Positions 8,901 to 17,479 of a stretch of 64,000 nucleotides of DNA are shown one piece after another (position 1 is the first letter of the stretch; every line of letters begins with the position of its first letter). The translations under genes were made by a program, and so were the position numbers. The notes beneath the pieces were generated by a model, which was not told the origin of the DNA, searched no databases, and was given only the letters and a program-made list of their open reading frames with translations. Source of the DNA: Cupriavidus phytohabitans (GTDB taxonomy: Bacteria; Pseudomonadota; Gammaproteobacteria; Burkholderiales; Burkholderiaceae). Location of the stretch: assembly GCF_000426345.1 (NCBI RefSeq), contig NZ_AUFE01000005.1:62001-126000 (forward strand). Direction: 5' to 3'.

Positions 8901-9407
8901 ATGCCCCAACTGATGAGCAAAACCCTTGCCGTCGCCGCACTGCTGGCCCTGGGCGCCTGCAGCTCCGGCGTCAAGCTGGACGACACCGCCAACGGCGCCG
9001 GCAAGGCCGGCACGGGTGCGGACCCGCGCGCCGTCACGCCGGTGACCGCTGCCGATCCGTTGAACGACCCGAACAGCCCGCTGGCCAAGCGCAGCGTGTA
9101 CTTCGACTTCGACAGCTACACCGTCAAGTCCGACTACCAGGGCATGCTGACCGAGCACGCGAAGTACCTGGGCGGCAACAAGGGCCGCAAGATCCTGATC
9201 CAGGGCAACACCGACGAGCGTGGCACCAGCGAGTACAACCTGGCGCTGGGCCAGAAGCGCGCCGAAGCCGTGCGCCGTTCGCTGGCCTCGATGGGCGTGC
9301 CCGACGGCCAGATGGAAGCCGTGAGCCTGGGCAAGGAAAAGCCCAAGGCCACCGGCCACGATGAAGCCTCGTGGGCGGAAAACCGCCGCGCGGACATCAA
9401 CTACTGA
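8901..9407 (+). CDS. pal: Peptidoglycan-associated lipoprotein Pal
   Basis: 168 residues. Lipobox LGAC with the lipidated Cys at position 20, followed by a linker and an OmpA-like peptidoglycan-binding domain (VYFDFDSYTVKSDY, GNTDERGTSEYNLALGQKRA). It anchors the outer membrane to peptidoglycan and binds TolB and TolA. It starts 15 bases after the tolB stop with an AGGAG upstream. Confidence 0.98.
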   Translation: MPQLMSKTLAVAALLALGACSSGVKLDDTANGAGKAGTGADPRAVTPVTAADPLNDPNSPLAKRSVYFDFDSYTVKSDYQGMLTEHAKYLGGNKGRKILIQGNTDERGTSEYNLALGQKRAEAVRRSLASMGVPDGQMEAVSLGKEKPKATGHDEASWAENRRADINY

Positions 9408-9425
9408 TCTGCGGACTGACCCTCC

Positions 9426-10184
9426 ATGAAAGCACGCGTATCCACCCTGTTGTGGCTTGCCGCCGTCGCCGGCGGCGGCATGCTCCCGCTCACGCAGGCG
9501 CAGGCCGGTGTGTTCGACGATGACGAGGCCCGCAAGGCGGTTATCGGCCTGCGCGACCAGTTCAACGGTTTCCAGGCGACCGCCACGCAGCGCATCGAGC
9601 AGAACAGCCGCACCACGCTCGACATGCAGAACCAGCTCGAGGGCATGCGCCAGGAAGTGGCGCGGCTGCGCGGCCAGAACGAAGTGCTGCAGAACACGGT
9701 GGACACGCTGCAGAAGCAGCAGAAAGACTACTACGCCGACCTCGATGCGCGCCTGAAGAAATTCGAGCCGCAACAGGTCACGGTCGAAGGCCGCGAAGGC
9801 GTGTCGCAGCCGGGCGAAAAGCCCGAATATGACGCCGCGCTCAAGCAGTTCCAGGCGGGCGACTTCAAGAGCGCAGGGAATTCGTTCTCGGCGTTCGTCA
9901 AGAAGTACCCGCAGAGCCCGTACCTGCCGCTGGCGCAGTACTGGCTCGGCAACTCGCTGTATGCGCAGCGCGACTACAAGGGGTCCACCTTCGTGCTGCA
10001 GAACATGGTCAACGCCAGCCCGACGCACCCCAAGGTGCCGGACGCGATGATCGCCATTGCCAACAACCAGCTCGAGTCCGGCCAGAAGGCGGCCGCGCGC
10101 AAGACGCTGGAGCAGGTGGTGGCCAAGTATCCTGGCACCGAAGGCGCACAGGCGGCGAGCAACCGGCTCAAGACGCTGAAGTAA
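9426..10184 (+). CDS. cpoB: CpoB (YbgF), cell division coordinator
   Basis: 252 residues. Signal peptide to about residue 28 (TQAQAG|VF), a coiled-coil segment (TTLDMQNQLEGMRQEVARLR and after), then TPR repeats with the YbgF signature YDAALKQFQAGDFKSAGNSF and YLPLAQYWLGNSLYAQRDYK. CpoB couples peptidoglycan synthesis to Tol-driven constriction. It is the last tol-pal gene, closed by the terminator at 10216. Confidence 0.95.
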   Translation: MKARVSTLLWLAAVAGGGMLPLTQAQAGVFDDDEARKAVIGLRDQFNGFQATATQRIEQNSRTTLDMQNQLEGMRQEVARLRGQNEVLQNTVDTLQKQQKDYYADLDARLKKFEPQQVTVEGREGVSQPGEKPEYDAALKQFQAGDFKSAGNSFSAFVKKYPQSPYLPLAQYWLGNSLYAQRDYKGSTFVLQNMVNASPTHPKVPDAMIAIANNQLESGQKAAARKTLEQVVAKYPGTEGAQAASNRLKTLK

Positions 10185-10215
10185 GCGTCGGCGGCGGCGC
10201 GCCGCCCGCTGCTGC

Positions 10216-10246
10216 AAGGCCCGCTTCGGCGGGTCTTTCTCGTTTG
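10216..10246 (+). terminator. Rho-independent terminator of the tol-pal operon
   Basis: AAGGCCCGC (10216-10224) and GCGGGTCTT (10229-10237) form a 9-bp stem with one G-T pair around a TTCG loop. A T-rich tail (TCTCGTTTG) follows. It lies 32 bases after cpoB. Confidence 0.8.
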
Positions 10247-10310
10247 TCGCGCTAGAATATGCGATTCGCCTGAATGTTCTTGCGCGCCGCCCCGGTGCGC
10301 CTCCCGCACC

Positions 10311-10994
10311 ATGACCAAACGCGCCATCGTCCTGCTTTCCGGCGGACTCGACTCCGCCACCGTACTTGCCATGGCCCGCGCCCAGGGTTTCGAGACCTAT
10401 GCGCTGTCGATGCGCTATGGCCAGCGCCACTCTTCTGAACTGGAGGCCGCGAAGCGCGTGGCTGCGGCGCTGGGCGCCACCCGCCACGAAATCGTCGACC
10501 TCGACCTGCGCCGCTTCGGCGGGTCGGCGCTGACCGACGACGCGCTGGAAGTGCCCACCGACGGCACCACCGGCGGCATCCCCGTCACTTACGTGCCGGC
10601 GCGCAACACCATCATGCTGTCGCTGGCGCTCGGCTGGGCCGAGGCCGTGGGTGGTCGCGACCTCTTCTTCGGCGCCAATGCGGTGGACTACTCCGGCTAC
10701 CCCGATTGCCGGCCCGAGTACGTCGCCGCCTACGAAACCCTGGCGAACCTCGCCACCAAGGCGGGCGTCGAGGGTGACCGCTTCCGCATACACGCGCCCA
10801 TCATCGACATGACCAAGGCCGAGATCATCCGCGCCGGCATCGGCCTGGGCGTCGACTACAGCCTGACAGTGTCGTGCTATCAGGCCGACGACGACGGCCG
10901 CGCCTGCGGCGTGTGCGACTCGTGCCGGATCCGCCGCGCAGGCTTCGAAGCCGCAGGCGTGCCCGATCCGACCCGCTACCAGGGCGCCGCCTGA
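10311..10994 (+). CDS. queC: 7-cyano-7-deazaguanine synthase QueC
   Basis: 227 residues. The PP-loop SGGLDS at 10-15 binds ATP, and four Cys in [17 protein letters not shown] near the C-terminus bind zinc. QueC converts 7-carboxy-7-deazaguanine to preQ0 in queuosine synthesis. It follows tol-pal after a terminator, with a TAGAAT -10-like box at about 10253-10258. queE, often adjacent, is not between cpoB and queC here. Confidence 0.97.
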   Translation: MTKRAIVLLSGGLDSATVLAMARAQGFETYALSMRYGQRHSSELEAAKRVAAALGATRHEIVDLDLRRFGGSALTDDALEVPTDGTTGGIPVTYVPARNTIMLSLALGWAEAVGGRDLFFGANAVDYSGYPDCRPEYVAAYETLANLATKAGVEGDRFRIHAPIIDMTKAEIIRAGIGLGVDYSLTVSCYQADDDGRACGVCDSCRIRRAGFEAAGVPDPTRYQGAA

Positions 10995-11040
10995 ACATCC
11001 CGAACTGAACGCCGGCAGAAGCCGTCCCCCTCCCAACGAC

Positions 11041-12156
11041 ATGCCTGAAATCGACCTTGCCGCGCTCTCGCGCACTGTGCTGCTGAGCACGTTCGTCCTG
11101 ACCTTCCTGTTCGGCGCTGTCCTGCAGCGCACGCACTTCTGCACCATGGGCGCAGTCTCCGACGTGGTCAACATGGGCGACTGGACCCGCGCGCGCATGT
11201 GGGGCCTGGCCATCGGCGTGGCCATGATCGGCACCGGCGTGCTGGCCTGGACCGGCGCAGTCGATCCGACCAAGACCATCTACGCCGCCAGCAAGCTGGG
11301 ATGGCTGTCGGCGCTGGCGGGCGGGCTGATGTTCGGCTTCGGCATGGTGCTGGCATCGGGATGCGGCAGCAAGACGCTGGTGCGCATCGGCGCGGGCAAC
11401 CTGAAGTCGCTGGTGGTGTTCGTGTTCCTGGGGCTGTCTGCCTACATGACGCTGCGTGGCCTGTTCGGCGTGGTACGCGTCAACACCGTCGACGCGGTGG
11501 CGGTCACGCTGCCAACCACGCAGGACCTGCCGTCGATACTGGCGCAGGGCACGTGCATGGGGCGCGGCGTGCTGCAGCTCGGTCTCGGGCTGCTGCTCGG
11601 CGGCGTGCTGGTGGTGTGGGCGCTGGCGGGCCGCGGCTTCCGCTCGTTCGACAACCTGCTCGGCGGCATCGGCGTCGGACTGATCATCGTGGCGATGTGG
11701 TACGTATCCGGCCACCTGGGCTACGTCGCCGAGGATCCGAACACGCTCGAAGAACTGTTCATGTCGACCAACTCGGGCCGCATGGAAAGCCTGAGCTTCG
11801 TCGCGCCGTACGCCTATACGCTCGACTGGCTGATGATGTTCAGCGACAAGAGCAAGGTGCTGACCATCGGCATCGTCAGCGTGTTCGGCGTGATCGCCGG
11901 CGCGGCGGTCTATGCGCTGGCCACGCGCACGTTCCGCTGGGAAGGCTTCGGCAATGCCGAGGACGTGGCCAATCATATGGTCGGCGGTATCCTGATGGGG
12001 GCGGGCGGCGTGACCGCGCTGGGCTGCACGGTGGGGCAGGGGCTGTCAGGCGTGTCGACGCTGGCAATCGGGTCCTTTATCGCGCTGGCCGGCATCCTTC
12101 TGGGTGCAGTGCTGGCGTTCCGCTACCAAATGTGGCGGTTGGAACGCATGGTGTGA
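11041..12156 (+). CDS. YeeE/YedE-family sulfur-compound transporter
   Basis: 371 residues, almost entirely membrane helices. Two conserved Cys-containing motifs are present: GMVLASGCGSKTLVRIG in the first half and GVTALGCTVGQGLSG near the end. In the thiosulfate transporter TsuA such Cys residues line the pathway. The family imports thiosulfate or handles sulfur/selenium compounds; which substrate applies here cannot be read from sequence. It is transcribed alone, 46 bases after queC and before tRNA-Lys. Confidence 0.85.
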   Translation: MPEIDLAALSRTVLLSTFVLTFLFGAVLQRTHFCTMGAVSDVVNMGDWTRARMWGLAIGVAMIGTGVLAWTGAVDPTKTIYAASKLGWLSALAGGLMFGFGMVLASGCGSKTLVRIGAGNLKSLVVFVFLGLSAYMTLRGLFGVVRVNTVDAVAVTLPTTQDLPSILAQGTCMGRGVLQLGLGLLLGGVLVVWALAGRGFRSFDNLLGGIGVGLIIVAMWYVSGHLGYVAEDPNTLEELFMSTNSGRMESLSFVAPYAYTLDWLMMFSDKSKVLTIGIVSVFGVIAGAAVYALATRTFRWEGFGNAEDVANHMVGGILMGAGGVTALGCTVGQGLSGVSTLAIGSFIALAGILLGAVLAFRYQMWRLERMV

Positions 12157-12167
12157 ATGGCGAACGC

Positions 12168-12197
12168 TTGACAGTCCGGATGCTGTGTCACTATAAT
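12168..12197 (+). promoter_or_regulatory. Sigma70 promoter of tRNA-Lys
   Basis: Consensus -35 TTGACA (12168-12173) and consensus -10 TATAAT (12192-12197) with an 18-base spacer. The tRNA begins 17 bases after the -10. This is the best promoter match in the window. Confidence 0.92.
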
Positions 12198-12214
12198 CGC
12201 GGTTCTGTTTTTTC

Positions 12215-12290
12215 GGGTCGTTAGCTCAGTCGGTAGAGCAGCGGACTTTTAATCCGTTGGTCGCGTGTTCGAGTCACGCACGACCCACCA
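12215..12290 (+). tRNA. tRNA-Lys(TTT)
   Basis: The acceptor stem GGGTCGT pairs with ACGACCC (12280-12286), followed by A and an encoded CCA (12288-12290). The D-arm has GCTCAGTCGGTAGAGC, the anticodon loop is CTTTTAA with anticodon TTT at 12248-12250, and the T-arm contains GTTCGAGTC. 76 bases including CCA. Confidence 0.98.
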
Positions 12291-12589
12291 GCATTCGAAG
12301 TACACGAAGGCCTGCGCAATGCGCAGGCCTTCGTCGTTTTCAGGTCGCAAAACGCATCCTCCAAGGGATGCGGTCTCCGTCTCCTCGCGTTGCGCACACC
12401 CCAGGCGATGCCGCCGCAGCCGCCAGCGTGCGGATTCCAGCGCAAAAGCCCGCGAAATCATTGGTTTAACCAGATCGAGTTAGAGACTTGTTGTCTTATC
12501 CACATGAGAATGAGCAGCGGACCTGGCATGGCAGGCGCGGCGGGAGACACAGATGAATTGAGCCGGGCCACCACCTGGCAGGATTCCAT
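12291..12589. other. Intergenic region after tRNA-Lys
   Basis: 299 bases. It begins with the tRNA terminator hairpin. The remainder has no coding frame with family resemblance and no attachment-site repeat of the tRNA 3' end that I can find, so there is no sign of an island integrated at this tRNA. Confidence 0.5.
12304..12341 (+). terminator. Strong Rho-independent terminator of tRNA-Lys
   Basis: A perfect 14-bp stem, ACGAAGGCCTGCGC (12304-12317) with GCGCAGGCCTTCGT (12321-12334), has a 3-base AAT loop. CGTTTTC follows. Confidence 0.9.
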
Positions 12590-13585
12590 ATGCGGCAAGC
12601 AGGTGAATCGTCACCGGCCAGTGGCCACGTGCTGCGCATCATCTGGCCGTTCGTTCCGGTTGTGGTCGCGCTGGCGTTGTTCAGCATCGCCAGCCTTGAC
12701 CTGTTGTCGGCCGCGCGTGCCTTCGTCGCCGGCGAGAGCCAGTGGTCCAAGGGCCAGAAGAATGCGGTGCTGCATCTGCTGCGCTACGGCGAAGACCGCA
12801 ATCCCGCGGATTTCACCGCTTATCTGGCCGCCGCTGGGCGTTTCTGCCTGTATGCACAAGAGATCGTGCCGGCGCAGCCGGATGCCGCCGCGAGCCCAGG
12901 GGGCCGCCATATCGAACTGCTGCTGCGCATGCTTGATGAGCGCGGCCGGCTGGTGCCGCCGATGGCTTTCGTGCCGGCGTGCGAGCGCTACAACCTGATG
13001 CCGATGATCGACCGCTGGGTGGTCGAGACCGCCTTCCGCGCGCTGGCGGGCCGCCAGGGGGAGATTGCCACCTGTGCCATCAACCTGTCTGGCTCGTCGC
13101 TGGCGGATATCCAGTTCCCCGAGTTCGTGCGCGAGCAGGCGCAGCGCGCCGGCATCGCGCTGGACGGCATCTGCTTCGAGATCACGGAAACGGCGGCGAT
13201 CGCCAACCTCGCCCAGGCGGGATCATTCATCCGGCAGCTGCAGCGGCTCGGCTGCAGTTTCGCGCTGGACGACTTTGGCGCTGGCATGTCGTCGTTCGCG
13301 TACCTGAAGCACTTGCCGGCGGCCTACCTGAAGATCGACGGCAGCTTCGTGCGCGACATGCTGGCCGACCCGGTCAACCTGGTGATGGTAGAGGTGATCC
13401 AGCGCATCGGCCATGCCATGGCCAAGAAGACCATCGCCGAATTCGTCGAGAGCGAGGCCATGCTCGAGCGGCTACGCGAACTGTGCGTCGACCTGGTGCA
13501 GGGCTTTCATATCGGGCCGCCGCAGCCGTTCGCCCCGTGCGGGCTTGCCGCGATGGTGCCATCCGCGGCGGCGCGGACGGGCTGA
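12590..13585 (+). CDS. Membrane-anchored EAL c-di-GMP phosphodiesterase with large internal deletion
   Basis: 331 residues. Residues 15-35 form a membrane helix. Residues 36-80 (SLDLLSAARAFVAGESQWSK and after) look like the start of the periplasmic sensor region of larger GGDEF-EAL proteins. At about residue 82 this passes directly into the start of an EAL domain (GRFCLYAQEIVP). The domain keeps the expected catalytic and metal residues: E109 (IELLLR in place of EALLR), N165, E197, D227-D228, K248, E284 and Q304. Missing are the rest of the sensor region, a second membrane helix and any GGDEF domain, so the EAL domain would follow a single helix with no second crossing. Whether the protein is active and which side it faces are open. 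Confidence 0.8.
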   Translation: MRQAGESSPASGHVLRIIWPFVPVVVALALFSIASLDLLSAARAFVAGESQWSKGQKNAVLHLLRYGEDRNPADFTAYLAAAGRFCLYAQEIVPAQPDAAASPGGRHIELLLRMLDERGRLVPPMAFVPACERYNLMPMIDRWVVETAFRALAGRQGEIATCAINLSGSSLADIQFPEFVREQAQRAGIALDGICFEITETAAIANLAQAGSFIRQLQRLGCSFALDDFGAGMSSFAYLKHLPAAYLKIDGSFVRDMLADPVNLVMVEVIQRIGHAMAKKTIAEFVESEAMLERLRELCVDLVQGFHIGPPQPFAPCGLAAMVPSAAARTG

Positions 13586-13601
13586 GGCGCAAGCGCGAGC
13601 C

Positions 13602-14114
13602 TCAGGGAACGAGCGGGTCGCGGAAGCCGGTGTCGGCCGCAGCCGCGCCCGGCGAGGGGGAAGCCGTGGTGTCCGGCGCGGTGGCAGGCGGAATCGCCTG
13701 CCGCTTGGCGTCACGCCAGGTGTTGTAGACCCAGTACGCCGCGCCGGCCGCCAGGCCGACCTTGGACAGCTTCCAAGTCCAGCGCAGCACCGGCGTGCGC
13801 CGGAGCAGCGGCAGCGCCAGCGTGACGGCGGTGCTCAGCAGCGGGTAGTCCTTGGTGATGCCCGCCACTTTCATCAGCGAGCCGGGCCGCGCGATGCGCG
13901 GCAGCCAGCTGGCAAAATTTCCCAGCCGGCGCGCGCCGCCGCGTACCTGGTGCAGCGCCTGCAGGCAGTCGTGGCGTTCCAGCGCCGCGCGCGTGAGCAG
14001 CAGTTCCTTGCGCACCTCCAGCGGCAAACGGACTTCCTGCGTGAAGCGGACGGGCCGTGTGTGCTCGCGGCGGTTGCGCTCGTTCGCGCCTTCTTCGGGT
14101 TCCAGGGTGGTCAT
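13602..14114 (-). CDS. Uncharacterised protein of the DUF883/YqjE operon
   Basis: 170 residues, not assigned to a named function. A charged N-terminal half is followed by a weakly hydrophobic stretch (TAVTLALPLL and LAAGAAYWVYNTW, about 95-135) and a Pro/Ala-rich tail. Position and size resemble YqjK-like proteins that follow yqjD and yqjE in enterobacteria, but sequence support is thin. The start codon overlaps the stop of the gene at 14111 (ATGA), so it is co-translated with the YqjE-like gene. Confidence 0.6.
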   Translation of the reverse strand: MTTLEPEEGANERNRREHTRPVRFTQEVRLPLEVRKELLLTRAALERHDCLQALHQVRGGARRLGNFASWLPRIARPGSLMKVAGITKDYPLLSTAVTLALPLLRRTPVLRWTWKLSKVGLAAGAAYWVYNTWRDAKRQAIPPATAPDTTASPSPGAAAADTGFRDPLVP

Positions 14115-14491
14115 CGGCGCAGGATCTCCCGGTCTTTGTCGATTTCGGCGAGCGTGGCCTCGAACATCGGCGGGGCGTTACGCACCAGGTTGCGCGCGTA
14201 CGCCAGGCAGCCGGCGCACAGCAGCAGGTAGACGATCACCAGCACGCCCAGCGCCTGCCAGCCGTAGCTGTTCCAGAACAGGATGGTGACGAGCGCGGTA
14301 AAGGTGACCAGCGCGATGCCGAAGAACACCAGCCCGAAGCAGGCCAGCAGCGCGACCTTCATCAGGCGCGTGCGTTCCTCGGCGAATTCGACGCTGGCGA
14401 GTTCCAGGCGGGTCTGGACCATGGCAACCACCGAGTTGAGGAGGTTGCGCACGGATTCCAGCAATTTGGGAGAGGGGGTGGGTTCGCTCAT
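14111..14491 (-). CDS. YqjE/phage-holin-superfamily membrane protein
   Basis: 126 residues from the Met at 14491 (MSEPTPSPKLLESVRNLLNS). An amphipathic N-terminal region with LELASVEFAEERTRL is followed by two adjacent membrane helices (ALLACFGLVFFGIALVTFTA and WQALGVLVIVYLLLCAGCLA), the layout of YqjE/Actinobacterial-holin-type proteins (DUF1469). Its role is unknown but it always accompanies DUF883 proteins. The longer frame to 14599 has no supporting resemblance. Confidence 0.8.
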   Translation of the reverse strand: MSEPTPSPKLLESVRNLLNSVVAMVQTRLELASVEFAEERTRLMKVALLACFGLVFFGIALVTFTALVTILFWNSYGWQALGVLVIVYLLLCAGCLAYARNLVRNAPPMFEATLAEIDKDREILRR

Positions 14492-14663
14492 GGATTCGCT
14501 CGGCGGCTCCGGCGTGAAAGCGGCACGCCGGCCTGGCCGGGCGTGCCATTCTGCGGACGGGGCCGGGCGCCGCTGTGCGGGCCCCCGGGCCTCTGGCAAC
14601 CCGCGCCTCGCCCGGGTTGCCGCTCTGGTGCGGCAACTGGCGCCGCACCCGGACTTCAGCCGC

Positions 14664-14939
14664 TTACTTGCGGTTCAGCAGCAGACCGACCAGCAGGCCC
14701 ACGCCGGCCGCCACGCCCACGGCGCGCCAAGGGTGGTCATGCACGTAGTCGTCGGTGGCGCGAGCGGCTGCCTTGCTCTTGGTCACGACGGCATCCTGCA
14801 GGTCCTGGGCCTTTTCCTTGGCTTGCTTGAGCAGACCCATGCCGCGCTCGCGCAGTTCGGCGGCTTTTTCGCCGGTGGTCGAAGCGGCTTGCTTCAGCAG
14901 CTCCTCGGCGTCGGACAGTACGGTCTTGACATCGCTCAT
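14664..14939 (-). CDS. DUF883 (ElaB/YqjD-type) tail-anchored protein
   Basis: 91 residues from MSDVKTVLSDAEELLKQAAS, preceded by AGGAG (14946-14950) at good spacing; this favours it over the in-frame Met at 14990. An alpha-helical N-terminal part is followed by a C-terminal helix WRAVGVAAGVGLLVGLLLNR that anchors the protein in the inner membrane. ElaB and YqjD of E. coli bind ribosomes and are made in stationary phase. It is the first gene of the three-gene minus-strand operon ending at 13602. Confidence 0.88.
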   Translation of the reverse strand: MSDVKTVLSDAEELLKQAASTTGEKAAELRERGMGLLKQAKEKAQDLQDAVVTKSKAAARATDDYVHDHPWRAVGVAAGVGLLVGLLLNRK

Positions 14940-15241
14940 CAGTTTCTCCTGTTTGCGGGCGGTTGGTTCGGTTTGTGCGGATTCTGACATTTTCTACGCT
15001 CCGAGGCTAACGGCATTGTCTGTCTGATACTTAGCATATGTGGCGAGCCACGGTGGTTTCAAGGCCACGCGCCTCAACGCCGGTATCGGCGAGGCCATTG
15101 CCAGCATGCCCGAAAGCGCGCGAAAAGACTGTCAGAAAATGTCTATATGACTACGAGTGATTTTGTAGTGACTTTATATTCGTTTGGGTTGGATATCAAT
15201 CGGGATACTGTGGTTCCACTTCGAAATCAGGAGATCTGAAC
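14940..15241. other. Divergent intergenic region, DUF883 operon / peroxiredoxin
   Basis: About 300 bases. The right third (15130-15235) is clearly AT-richer than its surroundings and should hold the peroxiredoxin promoter, including a TATATT at about 15175-15180. No clear -35 partner, OxyR site or small gene is recognised. Confidence 0.4.
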
Positions 15242-15883
15242 ATGGCATTGCGTCTCGGCGATATCGCCCCGGACTTCGAGCAGGATTCGAGCGAAGGCCG
15301 CATCCGCTTCCACGAGTGGCTCGGCGACGGCTGGGGCGTGCTGTTCTCGCACCCGGCCGACTACACGCCGGTGTGCACCACCGAACTGGGCCTGACGGCA
15401 AAGCTGAAGGACGAGTTCGCGCGCCGCGGCGTCAAGGCGATCGCGCTGTCGGTCGATGGCGTGGAATCGCACCACGGCTGGATCCGCGACATCAACGAGA
15501 CCCAGTCGACCACGGTCAGTTTCCCGATCCTGGCCGACGGCGACCGCAAGGTCTCGCAGCTGTACGACATGATCCATCCGAACGCCAGCGAGACCCTGAC
15601 GGTGCGCTCGCTGTTCATCATCGATCCGAAGAAGAAGGTGCGACTGATCATCACCTACCCGGCCAGCACGGGGCGCAACTTCAACGAGATCCTGCGCGTC
15701 ATCGACTCCCTGCAGCTGACCGACAGCCATAGCGTGGCCACGCCCGGCAACTGGCAGGACGGCGACGACGTGGTGATCGTGCCCTCGCTGAAGGACGAGG
15801 CCGTGATCCGCGAGAAATTCCCGAAGGGCTACACGGCCGTGCGGCCGTACCTGCGGCTGACGCCGCAACCCGACAAGGCATGA
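15242..15883 (+). CDS. 1-Cys peroxiredoxin (Prx6 family)
   Basis: 213 residues. The peroxidatic Cys45 is in DYTPVCTTELG, and Arg and His of the family are conserved. No other Cys occurs in the protein, so it must be a 1-Cys enzyme reduced by an external thiol. The C-terminal Prx6 extension (WQDGDDVVIVPSLKDEAVIR) is present. It reduces hydrogen peroxide and alkyl hydroperoxides in the cytoplasm. Transcribed alone. Confidence 0.95.
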   Translation: MALRLGDIAPDFEQDSSEGRIRFHEWLGDGWGVLFSHPADYTPVCTTELGLTAKLKDEFARRGVKAIALSVDGVESHHGWIRDINETQSTTVSFPILADGDRKVSQLYDMIHPNASETLTVRSLFIIDPKKKVRLIITYPASTGRNFNEILRVIDSLQLTDSHSVATPGNWQDGDDVVIVPSLKDEAVIREKFPKGYTAVRPYLRLTPQPDKA

Positions 15884-15897
15884 CGGCCAAATGAACG

Positions 15898-15920
15898 CGG
15901 CCCCGCATACTGCGGGGCCG
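15898..15920 (+). terminator. GC-rich hairpin after the peroxiredoxin gene
   Basis: CGGCCCCGCA pairs with TGCGGGGCCG around a 3-base loop, 14 bases after the stop. No T-run follows directly, so termination is uncertain; a better terminator lies at 15983. Confidence 0.5.
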
Positions 15921-15982
15921 GCGTCCGGAACAGGTGTTTTGTCGACGGGGGCAGCCTCGTCGTCTCCTTGGTAGTGTGCTTG

Positions 15983-16008
15983 GCCCGGCTTCGCAGCCGG
16001 GCATTTTT
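15983..16008 (+). terminator. Rho-independent terminator between peroxiredoxin and gcdH
   Basis: GCCCGGCT (15983-15990) and AGCCGGGC (15995-16002) form an 8-bp stem around TCGC, followed by ATTTTTC. It separates two converging genes and probably ends the plus-strand transcript. Confidence 0.78.
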
Positions 16009-16062
16009 CATTTCAGGAGTTCCTGTCCGTAAGGGCGTGGTTCCGGCGTGGTTCCGGAGGCT

Positions 16063-17256
16063 TCAGAAGAATGCCTGGAGGCCGGTCTGGGCGCGGCCCA
16101 GGATCAGCGCGTGGATGTCGTGCGTGCCTTCGTAGGTGTTGACCACTTCCAGGTTCACCACGTGGCGGATCACGCCGAATTCATCCGAGATGCCGTTGCC
16201 GCCGAGCATGTCGCGGGCCACGCGGGCGATGTCCAGCGACTTGCCGCACGAGTTGCGCTTCATGATCGAGGTGATTTCCACCGCGGCGGTGCCTTCGTCC
16301 TTCATGCGGCCCAGGCGCAGGCAGCCTTGCAGGCCCAGCGTGATCTCGGTCTGCATGTCGGCCAGCTTTTTCTGCACCAGCTGCGTCTGGGCCAGCGGGC
16401 GGCCGAACTGCTTGCGGTCCAGCGTGTACTGGCGGGCGGTGTGCCAGCAGAACTCGGCGGCGCCCAGCGCGCCCCAGGCGATGCCGTAGCGGGCCGAGTT
16501 CAGGCAGGTGAACGGGCCCTTCAGGCCCTTCACGCCCGGCATGATGTTCTCTTCCGGCACGAAGACCTGATCGAGGACGATTTCGCCGGTGATCGACGTA
16601 CGCAGGCCAACCTTGCCGTGGATGGCCGGGGCGCTCAGGCCCTTCCAGCCCTTTTCGAGGATGAAGCCGCGGATGTCTTCCTTGCCGTCTTCGCCCGCCA
16701 GCTTGGCCCATACCACGAACACGTCGGCGATCGGCGAGTTGGTGATCCACATCTTGGCGCCGGTCAGCTCATAGCCGCCGTCGACCTTCTTGGCGCGCGT
16801 GACCATCGAGCCCGGGTCGGAGCCATGGTTCGGCTCGGTCAGGCCAAAACAGCCGATCCACTCGCCAGAGGCCAGCTTGGGCAGGTACTTCTGCTTCTGC
16901 GCTTCAGTGCCGAATTCATAGATCGGCACCATCACCAGCGACGACTGCACGCTCATCATCGAGCGGTAGCCCGAATCGACGCGCTCCACTTCACGGGCGA
17001 TCAGGCCGTAGCTGACGTAGTTCAGGCCGGGGCCGCCGTATTGCTCGGGGATGGTGGGGCCGAGCAGGCCGAGTTCGCCCATCTCGCGGAAGATCTCGAC
17101 GTCAGTCTTCTCGTTGCGGAACGACTGCAGCACGCGCGGCATCAGCTTGTCCTGGCAGTACGCCGCGGAGGCGTCACGGACGGCGCGTTCGTCGGCGGTC
17201 AGTTGCTGGTCGAGCAGCAGGGGATCGGCCCAGTGGAATTCGGCATTGGCAGCCAT
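16063..17256 (-). CDS. gcdH: Glutaryl-CoA dehydrogenase
   Basis: 397 residues of the acyl-CoA dehydrogenase family. Segments [19 protein letters not shown] and [15 protein letters not shown], and the catalytic Glu in [20 protein letters not shown], match glutaryl-CoA dehydrogenases, which decarboxylate glutaryl-CoA to crotonyl-CoA in lysine and tryptophan catabolism. An AAGGAGA lies just before the ATG. It is divergent from an IclR regulator, with a perfect 17-bp palindrome between them. Confidence 0.93.
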   Translation of the reverse strand: MAANAEFHWADPLLLDQQLTADERAVRDASAAYCQDKLMPRVLQSFRNEKTDVEIFREMGELGLLGPTIPEQYGGPGLNYVSYGLIAREVERVDSGYRSMMSVQSSLVMVPIYEFGTEAQKQKYLPKLASGEWIGCFGLTEPNHGSDPGSMVTRAKKVDGGYELTGAKMWITNSPIADVFVVWAKLAGEDGKEDIRGFILEKGWKGLSAPAIHGKVGLRTSITGEIVLDQVFVPEENIMPGVKGLKGPFTCLNSARYGIAWGALGAAEFCWHTARQYTLDRKQFGRPLAQTQLVQKKLADMQTEITLGLQGCLRLGRMKDEGTAAVEITSIMKRNSCGKSLDIARVARDMLGGNGISDEFGVIRHVVNLEVVNTYEGTHDIHALILGRAQTGLQAFF

Positions 17257-17348
17257 GCAGGTCTCCTTCGGTGGCGCGGCGGAAGCGGGGGCGACTTGCG
17301 CGGGTGCTTCCAGAGTGTGGTTCGGTGATCGTTGGCGGAGGATTTTCG

Positions 17349-17365
17349 GTTCCGCATTGCGGAAC
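17349..17365. promoter_or_regulatory. Palindromic operator between gcdH and the IclR-type regulator
   Basis: GTTCCGCATTGCGGAAC is a perfect inverted repeat with 8-bp arms and a single central base. A further half-site GTTCCG follows at 17369-17374. IclR-family regulators bind such short-spaced palindromes next to their own genes. It lies 93 bases upstream of gcdH and 115 bases upstream of the regulator start. Confidence 0.6.
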
Positions 17366-17479
17366 TGTGTTCCGTTGAATTAGTATATCGCAAAGGCTTT
17401 GCCGCGCAACAGGCAAAACCCCAAGCCACCGATGCCTTGTGCGATGAGCGGACAACCGCCGACCAGAGAGGAGCACATC

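Noticed and set aside
8892..11279. 795-codon open frame on the minus strand opposite pal, cpoB and queC
   Set aside because: It is antisense to three certain genes, its product is a His/Arg/Gly/Ala-rich mixture with no family resemblance, and it arises from third-position G/C bias.
12215..12590. Genomic island integrated at the tRNA-Lys gene
   Set aside because: No integrase, no repeat of the tRNA 3' end downstream, and flanking genes are of ordinary composition.
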